From positions 243,811 through 307,810 of the forward strand of contig KI543231.1 of assembly GCA_000496235.1 (NCBI GenBank): 64,000 nucleotides of DNA, written 5' to 3'. This stretch comes from an uncultured archaeon A07HR60 (GTDB lineage: Archaea > Halobacteriota > Halobacteria > Halobacteriales > Haloferacaceae). The notes under the pieces are model-generated. The model did no database searches. It was not told the origin of the DNA and worked only from the letters and a program-made list of their open reading frames with translations. This document shows, one piece after another, positions 20,790 through 31,754 of this stretch (position 1 is its first letter; every line of letters starts with the position of its first letter). Made by a program: the position numbers and the translations under genes.

Positions 20790-22022
20790 ATGGGGAAACT
20801 ACTTATGCAGTCAGCATCTCTCATGCTTATGAGAACGCCCGGAGCGTTCGCTGTCACTCTCGCCCGGATAGAGGCAATTCTCGCCGAGAATCCGGAGGCT
20901 GTCGTCGCGGCCGTGGCTGCGACGCTGGTCATTGCAGGTGGAGTATACACGTTCCTGCGGCTTCGCCGACCCGACGGAGAACTCTTCAGACGACTTCTCG
21001 CGGACCGAGACGAGATCGCTATCCTCCTTCACCCAAATCCCGACCCGGACGCGATGGCATCCGGACTGGGAGTCGCGTCGCTAGCTGAGCAACTCGGTGT
21101 GAACACGACCATCCTGTATCCAGGACAAATCCGGCATCAAGAAAACCGCGCCTTTCGGACGGTTCTGAATCTCGAACTCACTCGGCTTGAACATGTGTCC
21201 GATATTACTGCTGAGGATGTTATTCTGGTCGACCACAACGAACCACGCGGATTCACGGGCGCTGACGGCGTACTCCCAACAGCGGTGGTTGATCATCACC
21301 CGGGCGATGGCGCGGGTCAAGAATTCACCGACGTCCGGACGAATTACGGGGCTACAGCGTCGATTGTTACAGAGTACTTCGAAGATGTTCGGGCCAAGCC
21401 CGTGCCGCCGGACGCGCACGCGGTCGAAGTCGGAGCCGGGTATACACTGTCTACGCAGGCGGCTACGGGCTTGCTGTACGGTATCCTCTCGGATACGAAC
21501 GATCTCACTGTCGGTGCCGACGGCAGCGACTTCGATGCGGCCGGATTTCTGTATCCTGGTGTCGACCAGAATCTCCTCGACCGCATCGCGAACCCCTCTG
21601 TCGGCGCTGAGGTGCTGGAGGTTAAGGCCAAAGCGATTGCCGGTCGTCAGGTAGAAGGTTCGTTCGCTGTCAGTGACGTGGGTGCGATCAATTCGCCTGA
21701 TTCTGTCCCTCAAGCTGCAGACGAATTGATTCAACTGGAGGGGGTCACAGCCGTCATCGTGATCGGAAAACGGGATGACACTGGCACGGTCCACCTGTCA
21801 GGGCGGTCCCGAGACGACCGCGTCCACATGGGACGGACACTACAGGGCGCCCTCGCGGAAGTGCCTCACGCAGGAGCAGGCGGTCACGCTCGGATGGGTG
21901 GTGCCCAAATCGATCCCAAACCGGTGCCCACACAGCGAGTCGCCGACGGCGGCGTCGACCGCGGACTCGACCGCCAAGAACTCACGAGGCAGATGTTCAG
22001 TGCGATGCAAGGAGACCTCTGA
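20790..22022 (+). CDS. DHH-family phosphoesterase with N-terminal TM segment
   Basis: LLHPNPDPDAMASGLG, VDHNEPRG, VDHHPGDG, GGHARMGGAQI motifs; exact start uncertain. Confidence 0.88.
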   Translation: MGKLLMQSASLMLMRTPGAFAVTLARIEAILAENPEAVVAAVAATLVIAGGVYTFLRLRRPDGELFRRLLADRDEIAILLHPNPDPDAMASGLGVASLAEQLGVNTTILYPGQIRHQENRAFRTVLNLELTRLEHVSDITAEDVILVDHNEPRGFTGADGVLPTAVVDHHPGDGAGQEFTDVRTNYGATASIVTEYFEDVRAKPVPPDAHAVEVGAGYTLSTQAATGLLYGILSDTNDLTVGADGSDFDAAGFLYPGVDQNLLDRIANPSVGAEVLEVKAKAIAGRQVEGSFAVSDVGAINSPDSVPQAADELIQLEGVTAVIVIGKRDDTGTVHLSGRSRDDRVHMGRTLQGALAEVPHAGAGGHARMGGAQIDPKPVPTQRVADGGVDRGLDRQELTRQMFSAMQGDL

Positions 22023-22120
22023 GAGCCACCCCCCGATCCAGTCATCTGTCTGGCCTCGCTGACATGTAGGCCACACGGCATGGTCGCGTCGCTTTTTACG
22101 CGTCATCACACCTGTAAGGT

Positions 22121-23233
22121 ATGGCCACGAGTGCTGGCACGTGGGACTATCGGGACCGACACGGAGACGCCTTCGGGCGGACTTATTTTCGACGGTTCGA
22201 TCCGGGAGTCATCTCCAGTGTCGGCATCGGGACGTACCTGGGCGAGCCCACGGACCGCGTTGACAGCCGCTACCAGCGAGCAATCCGGATGGCGCTGGAC
22301 AATGGAGTGAACGTAGTCGATACGGCCGTCAATTACCGCTGTGGACGGAGTGAGGCGGTCGTCGGACGCGCACTCCGTGAAGCGGCTGTCGATCGAGAGG
22401 CGGTGACAGTCGCCACGAAAGGTGGATTCGTCCCGTTTGACGGTTCCCGACCCGCCGACCCGGGAGCGTACGTGCGCGACCAGTTCGTGGCGCCTGGGTT
22501 AGTCAACGCCGAGGATCTTGCCCAGGGGAGTCACTGTATCTCGCCCGCATTCATCGACACCATGGTGGACCGCTCGCTGGACCGACTGGGCCTTGATAAA
22601 ATCGACCTGTACTATGTCCACAATCCTGAAACGCAGCTGTCGACCCGCTCGCGTGATCAAACCTACGACCTACTAGAGGCCACTTTTCGACGACTCGAGC
22701 GGCGCCGACTCACGGGTGCGATTGGGCGCTACGGCGTCGCAACATGGGACGGGTTCCGGGTGCCCGCCGGAGCTGGGGCGTATCTTTCGTTACCGGAGGT
22801 GATCCGTCGAAGCGAGTCTGCCGCCGACACCGTCGGTACCAGTACTCCCGGACTTGCAGCAGTCCAACTCCCGTTTAATATCGCGATGGCTGACGCGTTC
22901 ACGACCGCTAACCACTCCAGTCCTGCAGGAGAAGAGAACCCGGACGAACCAGCTACACAGTCGACACTCGCGTGCGCCCGGGAAGCGGGGGTGTCGGTGT
23001 TCGCGAGTGCCATCCTGGGACAAGGGGAGCTCCTGAATGGGATCCCGCCCGAAATCGACGCCCGTCTCGCAGGTGAAACGTCTGCTCAGCGGGCGATCAA
23101 CTTCGCCCGAAGCGCACCGGGAGTTACGTGTGCACTGGTAGGGGCGAGCAACCCTGCTCACGTCCGCGAAAATATCGCCGCCGGCACCTTCGACCCTCTG
23201 GGAGCGAACGCATTCGACGCTATCTTCGAGTGA
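22121..23233 (+). CDS. Aldo/keto reductase
   Basis: IGTYLGEP...NGVNVVDTAVNYRCGRSEAVVGRAL, LDKIDLYYVHNPE. Confidence 0.88.
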   Translation: MATSAGTWDYRDRHGDAFGRTYFRRFDPGVISSVGIGTYLGEPTDRVDSRYQRAIRMALDNGVNVVDTAVNYRCGRSEAVVGRALREAAVDREAVTVATKGGFVPFDGSRPADPGAYVRDQFVAPGLVNAEDLAQGSHCISPAFIDTMVDRSLDRLGLDKIDLYYVHNPETQLSTRSRDQTYDLLEATFRRLERRRLTGAIGRYGVATWDGFRVPAGAGAYLSLPEVIRRSESAADTVGTSTPGLAAVQLPFNIAMADAFTTANHSSPAGEENPDEPATQSTLACAREAGVSVFASAILGQGELLNGIPPEIDARLAGETSAQRAINFARSAPGVTCALVGASNPAHVRENIAAGTFDPLGANAFDAIFE

Positions 23234-23490
23234 CTCGGGGCTCCCCCGAGTTCAGCTTCTGCTGGAATCCTCGGTCACGGGCCGTGTCTGACCTGGTCCA
23301 ATGGAATTTGGCTGCGCCGGTCTCGATTTGTCTCATCGTCTGGATTCGGTTGAGCGGTCAGAAATCGGCCAACCGCAACAGGATTTGACCGGTCACGCTC
23401 GGAAGTGACACACAGGGGACTGAGATAGCGCGTCCAAGGGGTGACGAATCAGTGAGCGAGTTCGGGCTCACCCGGCGATAGTCGAGATAG

Positions 23491-23661
23491 TCAGCGTAGC
23501 TCTTTCCACCGGCGATCGCAGTCGGGGCAGATCCGAATGGAGTATACCTCCTCTGGGTCGTTTTCCTTTTTGAGGACTGCTTCGCAGGCCGAGCAATTCA
23601 ATCGCTCGTACGTGTCTTTGGCTAAGCCTCCGTCACGGAGGCCCTTGCGAGTCGATTTCAT
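23491..23661 (-). CDS. 56-aa zinc-ribbon protein (HVO_0758-like), below the ORF-track cutoff
   Basis: Manual translation MKSTRKGLRDGGLAKDTYERLNCSACEAVLKKENDPEEVYSIRICPDCDRRWKELR; two CxxC pairs. Confidence 0.88.
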   Translation of the reverse strand: MKSTRKGLRDGGLAKDTYERLNCSACEAVLKKENDPEEVYSIRICPDCDRRWKELR

Positions 23662-23888
23662 AATCCAATTTTGGCACCCAGCGACTTATAAACCCTAGTC
23701 GATCCGATAGGTGGGACACGTCAACGGAGCTCCCCGCGCAGTCACACCAGCCATTCTGTCGACAATGCTGGTACGGTGAGCAGACGAGAGATCTGGAATT
23801 CGCAGCGGCTCAACTCTGCCAATGAGCGCGTGACACTACGCCACCGCATATCCGCGCGCTTTTGACTCACCCGACCGGCCAACAGACA

Positions 23889-25013
23889 ATGGATTACGCT
23901 CAAGAGCGCGTGACGACACTCCACGCGCTGCAAGATCACACGCCAGCGGCACCGACCGACCAGGCGGCGGTCGTGGTTCCTATGGCGGAGCGAGAGTACG
24001 GATCGCTGGCGACAGAGCAGATACTCTCGGAGTTGGAAACGGTCGACCCTGCCCGAGTGGTCGTCCCGCTCCGTGCGTCCGGGGATCGTGTCGAGCCGTT
24101 TTGTGAGTGGCTCGACGGGTATGATCTTACCCTCGAGGTCGTATGGTGTGACGGCGCTCGGCTAGCAGACCTGCTTGCGGCAAACGGTCTCGACGGTCGG
24201 CGCGGCAAGGGGCGCGATGTCTGGCTCGCGATGGGGCGGGCACTCCAGGAGAAATACGTCGTTCTTCACGACGCCGACACGGCTAGTTACTCACGCCAGT
24301 ACGTTCCCCGCCTGTTGTTTCCGCTCGCCAACGGAAACGCGTTTTCGAAGGGTTACTACGCTCGGGTGGAAGACGACAAGCTCTACGGCCGATTATTCCG
24401 TCTGTTTTATACCCCGTTCGTCCGGGCACTCGAGACCGTCTATGACGCGCCAGTCGTCGAGTATCTGGCCGCGTTCCGATACGCGTTGGCGGGGGAATTC
24501 GCCGCCACCTCGGAATTAGCGGCTCATATCCGCTTCCAGCGGAGATGGGGTCTCGAGGTGGGCACACTCGGGGAGGCGTACCGCAATGTGGGAGCGACGG
24601 GCTCTGCACAGGTCGCGCTTGGCCAGTACGAGCACGACCACCGGTCGGTGTCGGGACCAACGGGACTCTCCGAGATGAGCGAGTCAGTCGGCAGCGCCCT
24701 CCTCCGCGTGCTGATAGACCACGGAATCGAACCGCGTTCGGACGCGCTTCGCGAGCGATATCGTGACGCGGCCGAACCGCTGGTGGACAGTTACCGGCTT
24801 GACGCCCGCTACAACGGGCTCGATACCGACGCCGAAAACGAACGTCAGCAGGTGTCGACGTACGCAAATGCAATCGGCAATCCAGGTCCCGACGACCGTC
24901 TTCCTGCTTGGGCTGACGCGCCCATCTCCCCTGCTGACGTGGCCGAGGCCGTCCAGACTGACCTGCAGACACTCGAAGAGCATTCGCCGTCGACACGTCA
25001 CCGGAGCCGCTAA
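23889..25013 (+). CDS. Glycosyltransferase (glucosyl-3-phosphoglycerate synthase-like)
   Basis: GKGRDVWLAMGRALQEKYVVLHDADTASYSRQYVPRLLFPLANG (DxD-type motif). Confidence 0.75.
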   Translation: MDYAQERVTTLHALQDHTPAAPTDQAAVVVPMAEREYGSLATEQILSELETVDPARVVVPLRASGDRVEPFCEWLDGYDLTLEVVWCDGARLADLLAANGLDGRRGKGRDVWLAMGRALQEKYVVLHDADTASYSRQYVPRLLFPLANGNAFSKGYYARVEDDKLYGRLFRLFYTPFVRALETVYDAPVVEYLAAFRYALAGEFAATSELAAHIRFQRRWGLEVGTLGEAYRNVGATGSAQVALGQYEHDHRSVSGPTGLSEMSESVGSALLRVLIDHGIEPRSDALRERYRDAAEPLVDSYRLDARYNGLDTDAENERQQVSTYANAIGNPGPDDRLPAWADAPISPADVAEAVQTDLQTLEEHSPSTRHRSR

Positions 25014-25099
25014 GAATCTGCCGTCTCCACCGCTGTCTGAAGCCTGTCAAACGTCTCCCTACGGAAAGGTTAGATGTGCCCCGGTCGTTGAGCGTAGCT

Positions 25100-25853
25100 A
25101 TGGATGACCGCTCAGGAATCGTCTCTGGAGACGAACTAGCCGGTGTTGTCGACCTCTTTGGAGCTCTCACACCCGACGAATTGACCACCGCCGTGGACGA
25201 ACTCGCGTTCAAACGGGGACAGGAGGCCACCGACGAGGCAGTTATGACTGCCATCGAGACAGCGACCGCGAGGTTCGTTCTGGTCGAGATTGGTGGGAAA
25301 GCCGTCCACTCTGTGAATTCTGACTCACCAACGTCACATCCTGACTCGACATCCGGGTCTGCAGACGACGGGACAACTTCGGTGGCCAAGGGTGGCAATC
25401 GCCCCGAGACGGGTGCAGATGTCGGGCGTGATTCCGCTGAGATCGGCAGTGCCGAGTCCGCAGCCGACACTGACTGCTCTCACGGCACGGAACCTGGATC
25501 CAAATTCAGCGTTAGAGACTGCCGGCGTCGATCACACGGATACAGACACCCAGGGGGAGACGTATCTTGCGGTCGGGCCCGCGGCTTTCCCCGTGTTTCC
25601 AGACGGGGCTGCCGACCTTCCACACATTCTCTCGGTGCCGGCGCGAGAAGTGAACCGTGACCACGCCGCTGTGACGGTGGAATCACGACTGACGACCGCC
25701 GCTGACGTCGCAATTGCGTCCGACGACGACGTCCGGGTCGAGACGCTCCTGAACGTGTGCTTCGATCTCGAAACGTGGGCGGATGTCGACGTGACAGGGA
25801 TTCGAGACCAACTCGAAGACGAGTCACTAGACTACTCGGACGGCGACCATTGA
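25100..25853 (+). pseudogene. DUF7109-like haloarchaeal protein, apparently frameshifted
   Basis: N-terminal domain (GELAGVVDLFGALTPDELTTAVDELAFKRGQ) in the 25076 frame; C-terminal domain (GETYLAVGPAAFPVFPDGAADLPHILSVP...) in the 25392 frame. Confidence 0.6.
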
Positions 25854-26019
25854 GTAGGGTCCGGTGACTACGGCGCCGCTCGACATTTCAGTGTGAATTG
25901 CTGGCTGCGAGATGCTGTTGTGAAGCCACTGATTGGGTGGCGCTGTTCTGGATCTTTCCACTACAGGACACTCTCTGCGAGAGCCTCGTCTTGAGACGTG
26001 ACCCACGATTTGCAGCCAC

Positions 26020-26979
26020 TCAGACGATCACGCCAGCCCGCAGGAGAGCAATTAGGCCGGTGAGAGCGGGGATACCGAGAAGCGTCGTCACGAGCACGGC
26101 TGTCGAGACGAACTCGGGCACAGAGACGCCGTCGAGTTGTTCGTCGCCGGCGAATTCGACGACCAGAATGACCGGTGTCACGGCCGCAGGCATCGCCGTC
26201 TCGAGAATGAACACTCGGGCGACGGTCGGATTCTCGAAGCCGACCACCAGTGCGACCCCCACCCCAATAATCGGCGCGACTCCGAGTTTCAGTGCTGTGC
26301 CAGCCCACGACTTTGCCACCGCGGCATCGGTGTCGGTCCGCGCGAGTTGAATACCCAGAATCAGGAGCATCACCGGAATAGCCGCGTCACCGACAAGTTG
26401 GAGCGCTTCCATGGGGCCCGAGTCCGCTGGCGGCACCACATTCACGCTGCGTGCCAGCAGTGCCGCGATGACAGCATACACCAGCGGGAGAAACATGACT
26501 CGTTTCACCCCAGCGAGACCGGCCGACCCTCCGCTGCGTGAGGCAACGTACACCCCATGAGTGTACATGAGCACGGCCTGGACTGATAGAAAGAGGACAG
26601 CAGTTTGGCGGCCAACGGGGCCGAACGCGAAGTCTGACACCGGGACACCGAGATTCCCGGTATTGCCAAAACTCGCTACCAATACGAGCGCACTGAGAAA
26701 CGGTTCTCGGTGGCCGGTGATGCGACCCGTAATTTCCGCGACTAGCCACATCCCGCCAGTGAACAAGACTACCCCAGCGGCCACCCGGGCGAGCGTATCG
26801 GCCGCGAGCTCACTCACGGCGAGACTGTGAAACACCAGCGCTGGGGCGAGTACGTACACGACCGCAGTGTTCAGGGGATCAGGATCGACCTTTTTGATCG
26901 TCGCCAAAACGTATCCGGCGGCCGCAATTGCGACGATGGGTCCGACGGCGGAAGTAAAGATCCCGACCAGTCCAACCAT
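26020..26979 (-). CDS. AEC-family (auxin efflux carrier) transporter
   Basis: Ten-TM pattern; ASFGNTGNLGVPV, AMPAAVTPVILVVEF. Confidence 0.88.
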   Translation of the reverse strand: MVGLVGIFTSAVGPIVAIAAAGYVLATIKKVDPDPLNTAVVYVLAPALVFHSLAVSELAADTLARVAAGVVLFTGGMWLVAEITGRITGHREPFLSALVLVASFGNTGNLGVPVSDFAFGPVGRQTAVLFLSVQAVLMYTHGVYVASRSGGSAGLAGVKRVMFLPLVYAVIAALLARSVNVVPPADSGPMEALQLVGDAAIPVMLLILGIQLARTDTDAAVAKSWAGTALKLGVAPIIGVGVALVVGFENPTVARVFILETAMPAAVTPVILVVEFAGDEQLDGVSVPEFVSTAVLVTTLLGIPALTGLIALLRAGVIV

Positions 26980-27668
26980 TAATTACTGTCACTGTCCCGC
27001 GCGGCTTTGTAACGGTCCCGAATCTCGTCGAACAGCGCGTGTCCGAGCTCGGTCCGGAGTCGTGGTTTGGCCGTCGCAAAGAACTCGTCGAGGGCGTCGT
27101 ACTCGTGGAAGGCATCGGGATCTCCCGCCGCAGGGTCGTAGCGACCCGCCGACTCGTACGCCAGCGCCTGCAGACACAACTCGATCAGGTCCATCTCCTT
27201 GGCGAAGATTGACTCCGGTGACTGCCGGGATTCGTATTCGTCCCAGTCGTGGCGGAGGCGGGCTGGGAGCGGGCCAGTCAACTCCGCTATCGCCTGCTGT
27301 TCGGCAGCGTCAGTCTCTGCGGGATCGGGTGTGTCGGCCGTCGAGTCTGCTCGGGTGGGAATGTCGCCTGTCTCCGCCTCTGCCAGGTCGTGAACGATGG
27401 CCAATCGTACTGCCCGATTAGGGTCCAACTCTCGCTCATCCGCCGCAAACTCCGCTTCCATGCGGTCGCCAAACACCAGACACAGATACGCGACCCCCCA
27501 GGAGTGTGCGGCCACGGACTCGGGATCTGAGACACCACGAAGCTGCCAGCCAGTCCGGGGACGATCTTTCAGCTGCACCGCGTCGACGAGGGCGCTAATT
27601 TCAGACGACGTTGTCGGCCGCTCGTCTGGGTTGGCGTCTGGATCCGGGCCCGAACTGGGGTCGGTCAT
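26979..27668 (-). CDS. HD-domain phosphohydrolase (YfbR-like)
   Basis: ESVAAHSWGVAYLCL, AIVHDLAEAETGDIPTR HD motif. Confidence 0.88.
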   Translation of the reverse strand: MTDPSSGPDPDANPDERPTTSSEISALVDAVQLKDRPRTGWQLRGVSDPESVAAHSWGVAYLCLVFGDRMEAEFAADERELDPNRAVRLAIVHDLAEAETGDIPTRADSTADTPDPAETDAAEQQAIAELTGPLPARLRHDWDEYESRQSPESIFAKEMDLIELCLQALAYESAGRYDPAAGDPDAFHEYDALDEFFATAKPRLRTELGHALFDEIRDRYKAARDSDSN

Positions 27669-27678
27669 GTCGGCACCG

Positions 27679-28374
27679 TCACTCTGCGAGCCGCCAGGCG
27701 TCGCCGCTGGTTGGCTCGATCGTGTGACGTCGCTCCATCTCAGTCAGCACCTCGTCGAGACGGTTCGGCTGGGCAATCTCCATTTCGATTCGGTCTATCT
27801 CGTGGAAGGAAGCCAGATACCGCCGAATCGCTTCCGTATCGAACGCGTCGTCGTCGGCTTTCCGCATCACTCCCTCGACTAACTCCGCCATATCTTCGAT
27901 GAAGTTCCACGGATACACCACCCACGTCCACGCCTCCAGCCGTTCACCAGTAAAGTCGGGCTCGAACTGTGACGAGTCCAGCAACTGAAGTGTCGCGGTC
28001 CTGACCTCGCCGGGATTCCGACCGGTTACGTACTCGTTGGCCCGCTGAATTGAGCCGCCGGTGTCGGCGATATCGTCGATAATTAATACGTCTTTGCCCG
28101 TGACGCTTCCCTCCGGCATCGGATACCGAATCTGCGGTTCCTCGGCCTTCTGAGCCGTGCCGACGTAGTGTTCCATCTTCAGACTCGTCAGATCGTCCAA
28201 CCCGAGGAAGTCGCAGATACACCGGCCTCCGAACCAGCCCCCGCGTGCCAACGCGACAATCATCTCAGGTTCGAACTGAGCCGCCTTCACCTGCTCTGAG
28301 ACGCTCCGACAGAGGCCGTAGATGTACTCCCAATCAGTCACCGTGCAGTCGAAATCCTCTGGGAGGTCGCTCAT
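27679..28374 (-). CDS. Phosphoribosyltransferase (purine salvage type)
   Basis: VLIIDDIADTGGSIQRA PRPP-binding loop; ALARGGWFGGRCICDFLG. Confidence 0.88.
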   Translation of the reverse strand: MSDLPEDFDCTVTDWEYIYGLCRSVSEQVKAAQFEPEMIVALARGGWFGGRCICDFLGLDDLTSLKMEHYVGTAQKAEEPQIRYPMPEGSVTGKDVLIIDDIADTGGSIQRANEYVTGRNPGEVRTATLQLLDSSQFEPDFTGERLEAWTWVVYPWNFIEDMAELVEGVMRKADDDAFDTEAIRRYLASFHEIDRIEMEIAQPNRLDEVLTEMERRHTIEPTSGDAWRLAE

Positions 28375-28635
28375 ACGGCTGAAAAGGTAGCGGAGAATAA
28401 AAAACGTTCATTGGCGTGGTCAATTGGTCCGGGAGCGTGATTCGTGGCCACACGACCGGCGATATCGGTCTCAGCCAGACGACGGTGACGAAAGCCGACA
28501 GGCTATCAGGTGTCTTGATATCCTGGATTCACTGCAACTGCAGTTCCATCGAGCTAGGGTTTCACCTGTCGTTATCGAATACGGATAGCTCAGAATGACC
28601 CAGAGGCACTTGCCTCCCGAGCCCGTCGGTCAAGT

Positions 28636-29085
28636 ATGGACTTCGATGAGTTCGACCACGAGACACACATGCAACGGGCACTCGAACTGGCACGGGAGGC
28701 AGCCGATCGAGGAGACCGACCGTACGGGTCTGTGCTAGTGCGGGATAATGAGATTGTCGCCGAGGAGTCCAATCGTGTCGTCACAGAAGACGATATTCGG
28801 CGCCATCCGGAACTTCACCTGGCGTACCGGGCCCGTCGAGAGTTCGACGCTGACCAGCGCCAGCGGACGGTCATGTACACTAGTACAGAGCCGTGCCCGA
28901 TGTGTGCTGGGGGACTCCGTGGGGCATCGCTCGGCCGAGTCACCTACAGTGTCGCCGGTGACGAACTCACCGAGTTCACCGGAACTCAGGCGCCGACCCG
29001 TTCGGCCCAGATTCTAGACGCCACCGAAGTGACTGGTCCCGTTCTCAACGATGCTGGTCGCCAGATCCACCAGGACTTCTACTGA
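28636..29085 (+). CDS. Nucleoside deaminase (cytidine/deoxycytidylate deaminase family)
   Basis: HPELHLAYRAR and STEPCPMCAGGL zinc motif; the usual HAE is HPELH in this ORF. Confidence 0.8.
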   Translation: MDFDEFDHETHMQRALELAREAADRGDRPYGSVLVRDNEIVAEESNRVVTEDDIRRHPELHLAYRARREFDADQRQRTVMYTSTEPCPMCAGGLRGASLGRVTYSVAGDELTEFTGTQAPTRSAQILDATEVTGPVLNDAGRQIHQDFY

Positions 29086-29393
29086 CGCAGCAGGACAAAT
29101 GGCTCGGAGCTTGACCCCGAAGTACTTCAGTGACGGAGTCGGCCGACTGAGTCCGACCGCTTCGAGTTCAGTCCACCGTGTGGACGGCTGATATCTTGAC
29201 CTGTCTACCACACCCCGAGACGGCTGCCGTGTACAGGCCGGACGCGGCGACTGCCCCGGGGCGTGACTCCAGTGATATGTACACCGGCCGAAATCCACGT
29301 TCGTGTATACTGACGCGATAATCCAGGCCAAAATCGACAGGTATCTGCCGGTATTTCCCGGTGATTTTTATCGGCCGCCGTAGTAATCTGTGT

Positions 29394-29981
29394 ATGACGC
29401 GGATCCTCGTGGTCGACAATCACGGGCAGTTCACCCATCTCGAACATCGTGCACTACGCGACATGGGTGTCGAGACTGAGACAATCGACAACGATACGCC
29501 AGTGGCGACAGTCGAACAGGAGGCCGACGGTCTCGTCTTATCGGGTGGCCCAGATATAGACCGAATCGGCCGCTGCCCCGAGTATCTGGAACTTGACTTG
29601 CCGGTGTTAGGCATCTGTCTGGGGATGCAACTCATTGCCAGCGAACTCGACGGGAAAGTCGGGACCGGTGAGTACGGAGGATACGCCGACGTGGACGTAG
29701 ATATCCTCAGCGATAAGGATCCACTCGTCGGTTCGCTCGGGCCACAGACTCGTGTCTGGGCCAGCCACGCTGACGAAGTTGTGCAACTCCCAGAGGGGTT
29801 CGACCAGACCGCCAGTTCTGATGTCTGTACGATTGAGGCGTTCGCCAACACTGACCGGAGTCTGTACGGTGTTCAGTGGCATCCTGAAGTCGCACACACC
29901 GAGGAGGGAGATCAAGTATTTGAAAACTTCCTGAAAATCTGTGAGGAGGCGGCCGACAAGGCCGAACCAGCAGCAGAGTGA
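29394..29981 (+). CDS. guaAA: GMP synthase subunit A (class I glutamine amidotransferase)
   Basis: LSGGPDIDRIG, LGICLGMQLIA nucleophile Cys, VQWHPEV. Confidence 0.93.
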   Translation: MTRILVVDNHGQFTHLEHRALRDMGVETETIDNDTPVATVEQEADGLVLSGGPDIDRIGRCPEYLELDLPVLGICLGMQLIASELDGKVGTGEYGGYADVDVDILSDKDPLVGSLGPQTRVWASHADEVVQLPEGFDQTASSDVCTIEAFANTDRSLYGVQWHPEVAHTEEGDQVFENFLKICEEAADKAEPAAE

Positions 29982-30252
29982 CATAACGTGAGGCTCCGCG
30001 AGCGTCGGTGAACAGTTAGCACCGATTCTGTCTTTCAATTAAATCTAACTCGAACACTGCCGCGGTGGATACTGAGGGGTGGACTGGCGCGGTCAAGTCA
30101 CAGTACTCGGCTTAACCTGGGGCTGTCAAACGCACACATTAGCCGAGCATGGCAGGGTCCACACGACTCGTTCGGTGTCTGCTCTGGTCGTCCGGAATCA
30201 GATAGTACAGAAATTCGAGGCGAAACCCTTGTGTGTCATCGCGAAGACAACT

Positions 30253-30522
30253 TCAATCTGTTTCAAAAAGCGAATCGACCGCGTCTGTCGCAGCCGTTAC
30301 TGCGTCATCGACGACGACATCGGGATCGTGGTCGGACTCCTCGGGTGGATTGAGATAGACATCCACTTCGAGGGTTCCACCTTCGAAGCTGACGGTCACG
30401 TCGAGGTCTTGCACGGCAGACTGCTTGTACTGGCTCAGTACCACTCCCTCGGCGGCCTCTGAAGCCGTTTGCACTACTTCTTCGTCCGTGGGCGAGGGCG
30501 ATACTGATGAGTCGTCGCTCAT
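30253..30522 (-). CDS. DUF3194 family protein
   Basis: Small acidic ORF immediately downstream of prefoldin beta, conserved archaeal arrangement. Confidence 0.75.
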   Translation of the reverse strand: MSDDSSVSPSPTDEEVVQTASEAAEGVVLSQYKQSAVQDLDVTVSFEGGTLEVDVYLNPPEESDHDPDVVVDDAVTAATDAVDSLFETD

Positions 30523-30527
30523 CGCCG

Positions 30528-30932
30528 TTATGCGCCGCCGGCGCCCGGACCGCCGGGACCGCCCATCGGGCCGCCGCCGCCACCGCCTGCTCCCTGCAGC
30601 ATTTGCTGGAGTTCCTGCTGAAGACTTTCGAACTGCTCTTGGACTCGCTCTTCCTGTTTGCCCAGTTGTTCGACCCGCACCTCGAGTGATTCGACTTTTT
30701 CCTCAAGATCCTCGTTGGCCTCCTCGTATTCGGCTTCGACGAGAATTTCGCCGATCTGCCGGTACATCGTGGCGTCTTCGTCGATATCATCGAGAGCGTT
30801 GAGTGCAGTCTCAGACTCGTTGAGCGCAGCCTCCGCCTGACCCTTCTGTTCGGCGACCTGTTGCGCGGTTTCCTGAAGATCTTGGAGTTCCTCAATCTTC
30901 TCTTGGGCCTCCGGCGGCAGGTTTCCTTGCAT
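30528..30932 (-). CDS. pfdB: Prefoldin subunit beta
   Basis: [39 protein letters not shown]...; coiled coil; start at 30932. Confidence 0.92.
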   Translation of the reverse strand: MQGNLPPEAQEKIEELQDLQETAQQVAEQKGQAEAALNESETALNALDDIDEDATMYRQIGEILVEAEYEEANEDLEEKVESLEVRVEQLGKQEERVQEQFESLQQELQQMLQGAGGGGGGPMGGPGGPGAGGA

Positions 30933-31357
30933 ACCTCTCAAGTGGCGGGCCGAAGGGAAAAACCCCCGACTTCCCGAGCGACCGGCCACTCTACGCCCCT
31001 GCGACGCGACGCCCGTGGCTGCCAGCCAACGAGGTCCTGCGGGCCACGGTGCGCTCAATTCAAGAGATACACACCAACATCACCACACCACGCCCGCGCC
31101 GGCGGTGCCGACCCGCTGGGCCCGGTGGTACCCACCACCTGAGTCCGTCTCACCCGGTCATCATAGCCACGGATGCGGGCGATACAGCATGATTACCCCG
31201 GAGCAGGTCCACACAGAGGTCAGCCGCTATTTGTAGGAACCGTATAGAACCGTCGATCAAAACCAGCTACGTAGCGCATAGATGATAATCTTGCTCAGGC
31301 GAGTCATCGTCTGTCGGGTTGACGCGCCACCCACCATCAACCTGGATTAAACTGGCG

Positions 31358-31615
31358 TCAGTGACCGGTAGGAGTGTTTTCTGCGGTGTCAATCAGCCGT
31401 GTCCAGGAGTTGATCCCCGCTCTGAGAGCGTGAAGGTCTGCAGCCTGAATTTCGACCATCACCATCGGTCCCTGCCGGGTTACCGAGGCCGTGGCGCGGC
31501 TGTCTTCGACTTCGTTCACTTCGACTCGAACAGCAGCGCCCACCGTCTCGGCACGCTCGGTGGTAGAAAACTCGAAGCCTAACTCGACAGAATGTGGCCC
31601 AGACTCGGCGACCAC
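31358..31615 (-). CDS. pcc1: KEOPS complex subunit Pcc1
   Basis: ADLHALRAGINSWTRLIDTAE; located with rpoP and L37ae; GTG start. Confidence 0.88.
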   Translation of the reverse strand: MVAESGPHSVELGFEFSTTERAETVGAAVRVEVNEVEDSRATASVTRQGPMVMVEIQAADLHALRAGINSWTRLIDTAENTPTGH

Positions 31616-31619
31616 GGGG

Positions 31620-31754
31620 TTACTCGACGTTTGTCTTCTTGATGACGGCGCTGCGCTCTTTCAGCAGCACACGATGGCCACAGTAGGGACACCGGACGCC
31701 ACCGTACTCGTCGAGTTGCACGTCACGCTTGCAGCGGGAGCATTTGTAACTCAT
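31620..31754 (-). CDS. rpoP: DNA-directed RNA polymerase subunit P (Rpo12), 44 aa, not in ORF track
   Basis: Manual translation [44 protein letters not shown]. Confidence 0.95.
   Translation of the reverse strand: MSYKCSRCKRDVQLDEYGGVRCPYCGHRVLLKERSAVIKKTNVE

Noticed and set aside
20236-20790. Small ORFs in the ~550-nt gap before the DHH gene (e.g. 20338-20541 minus)
   Set aside because: Basic composition and no recognisable family; could be decayed sequence but not supportable as a gene.
24283-25470. 395-aa minus-strand ORF opposite the glycosyltransferase gene
   Set aside because: Arg/Ser/Pro-rich shadow ORF with non-haloarchaeal composition; the plus-strand protein is acidic with coherent motifs.
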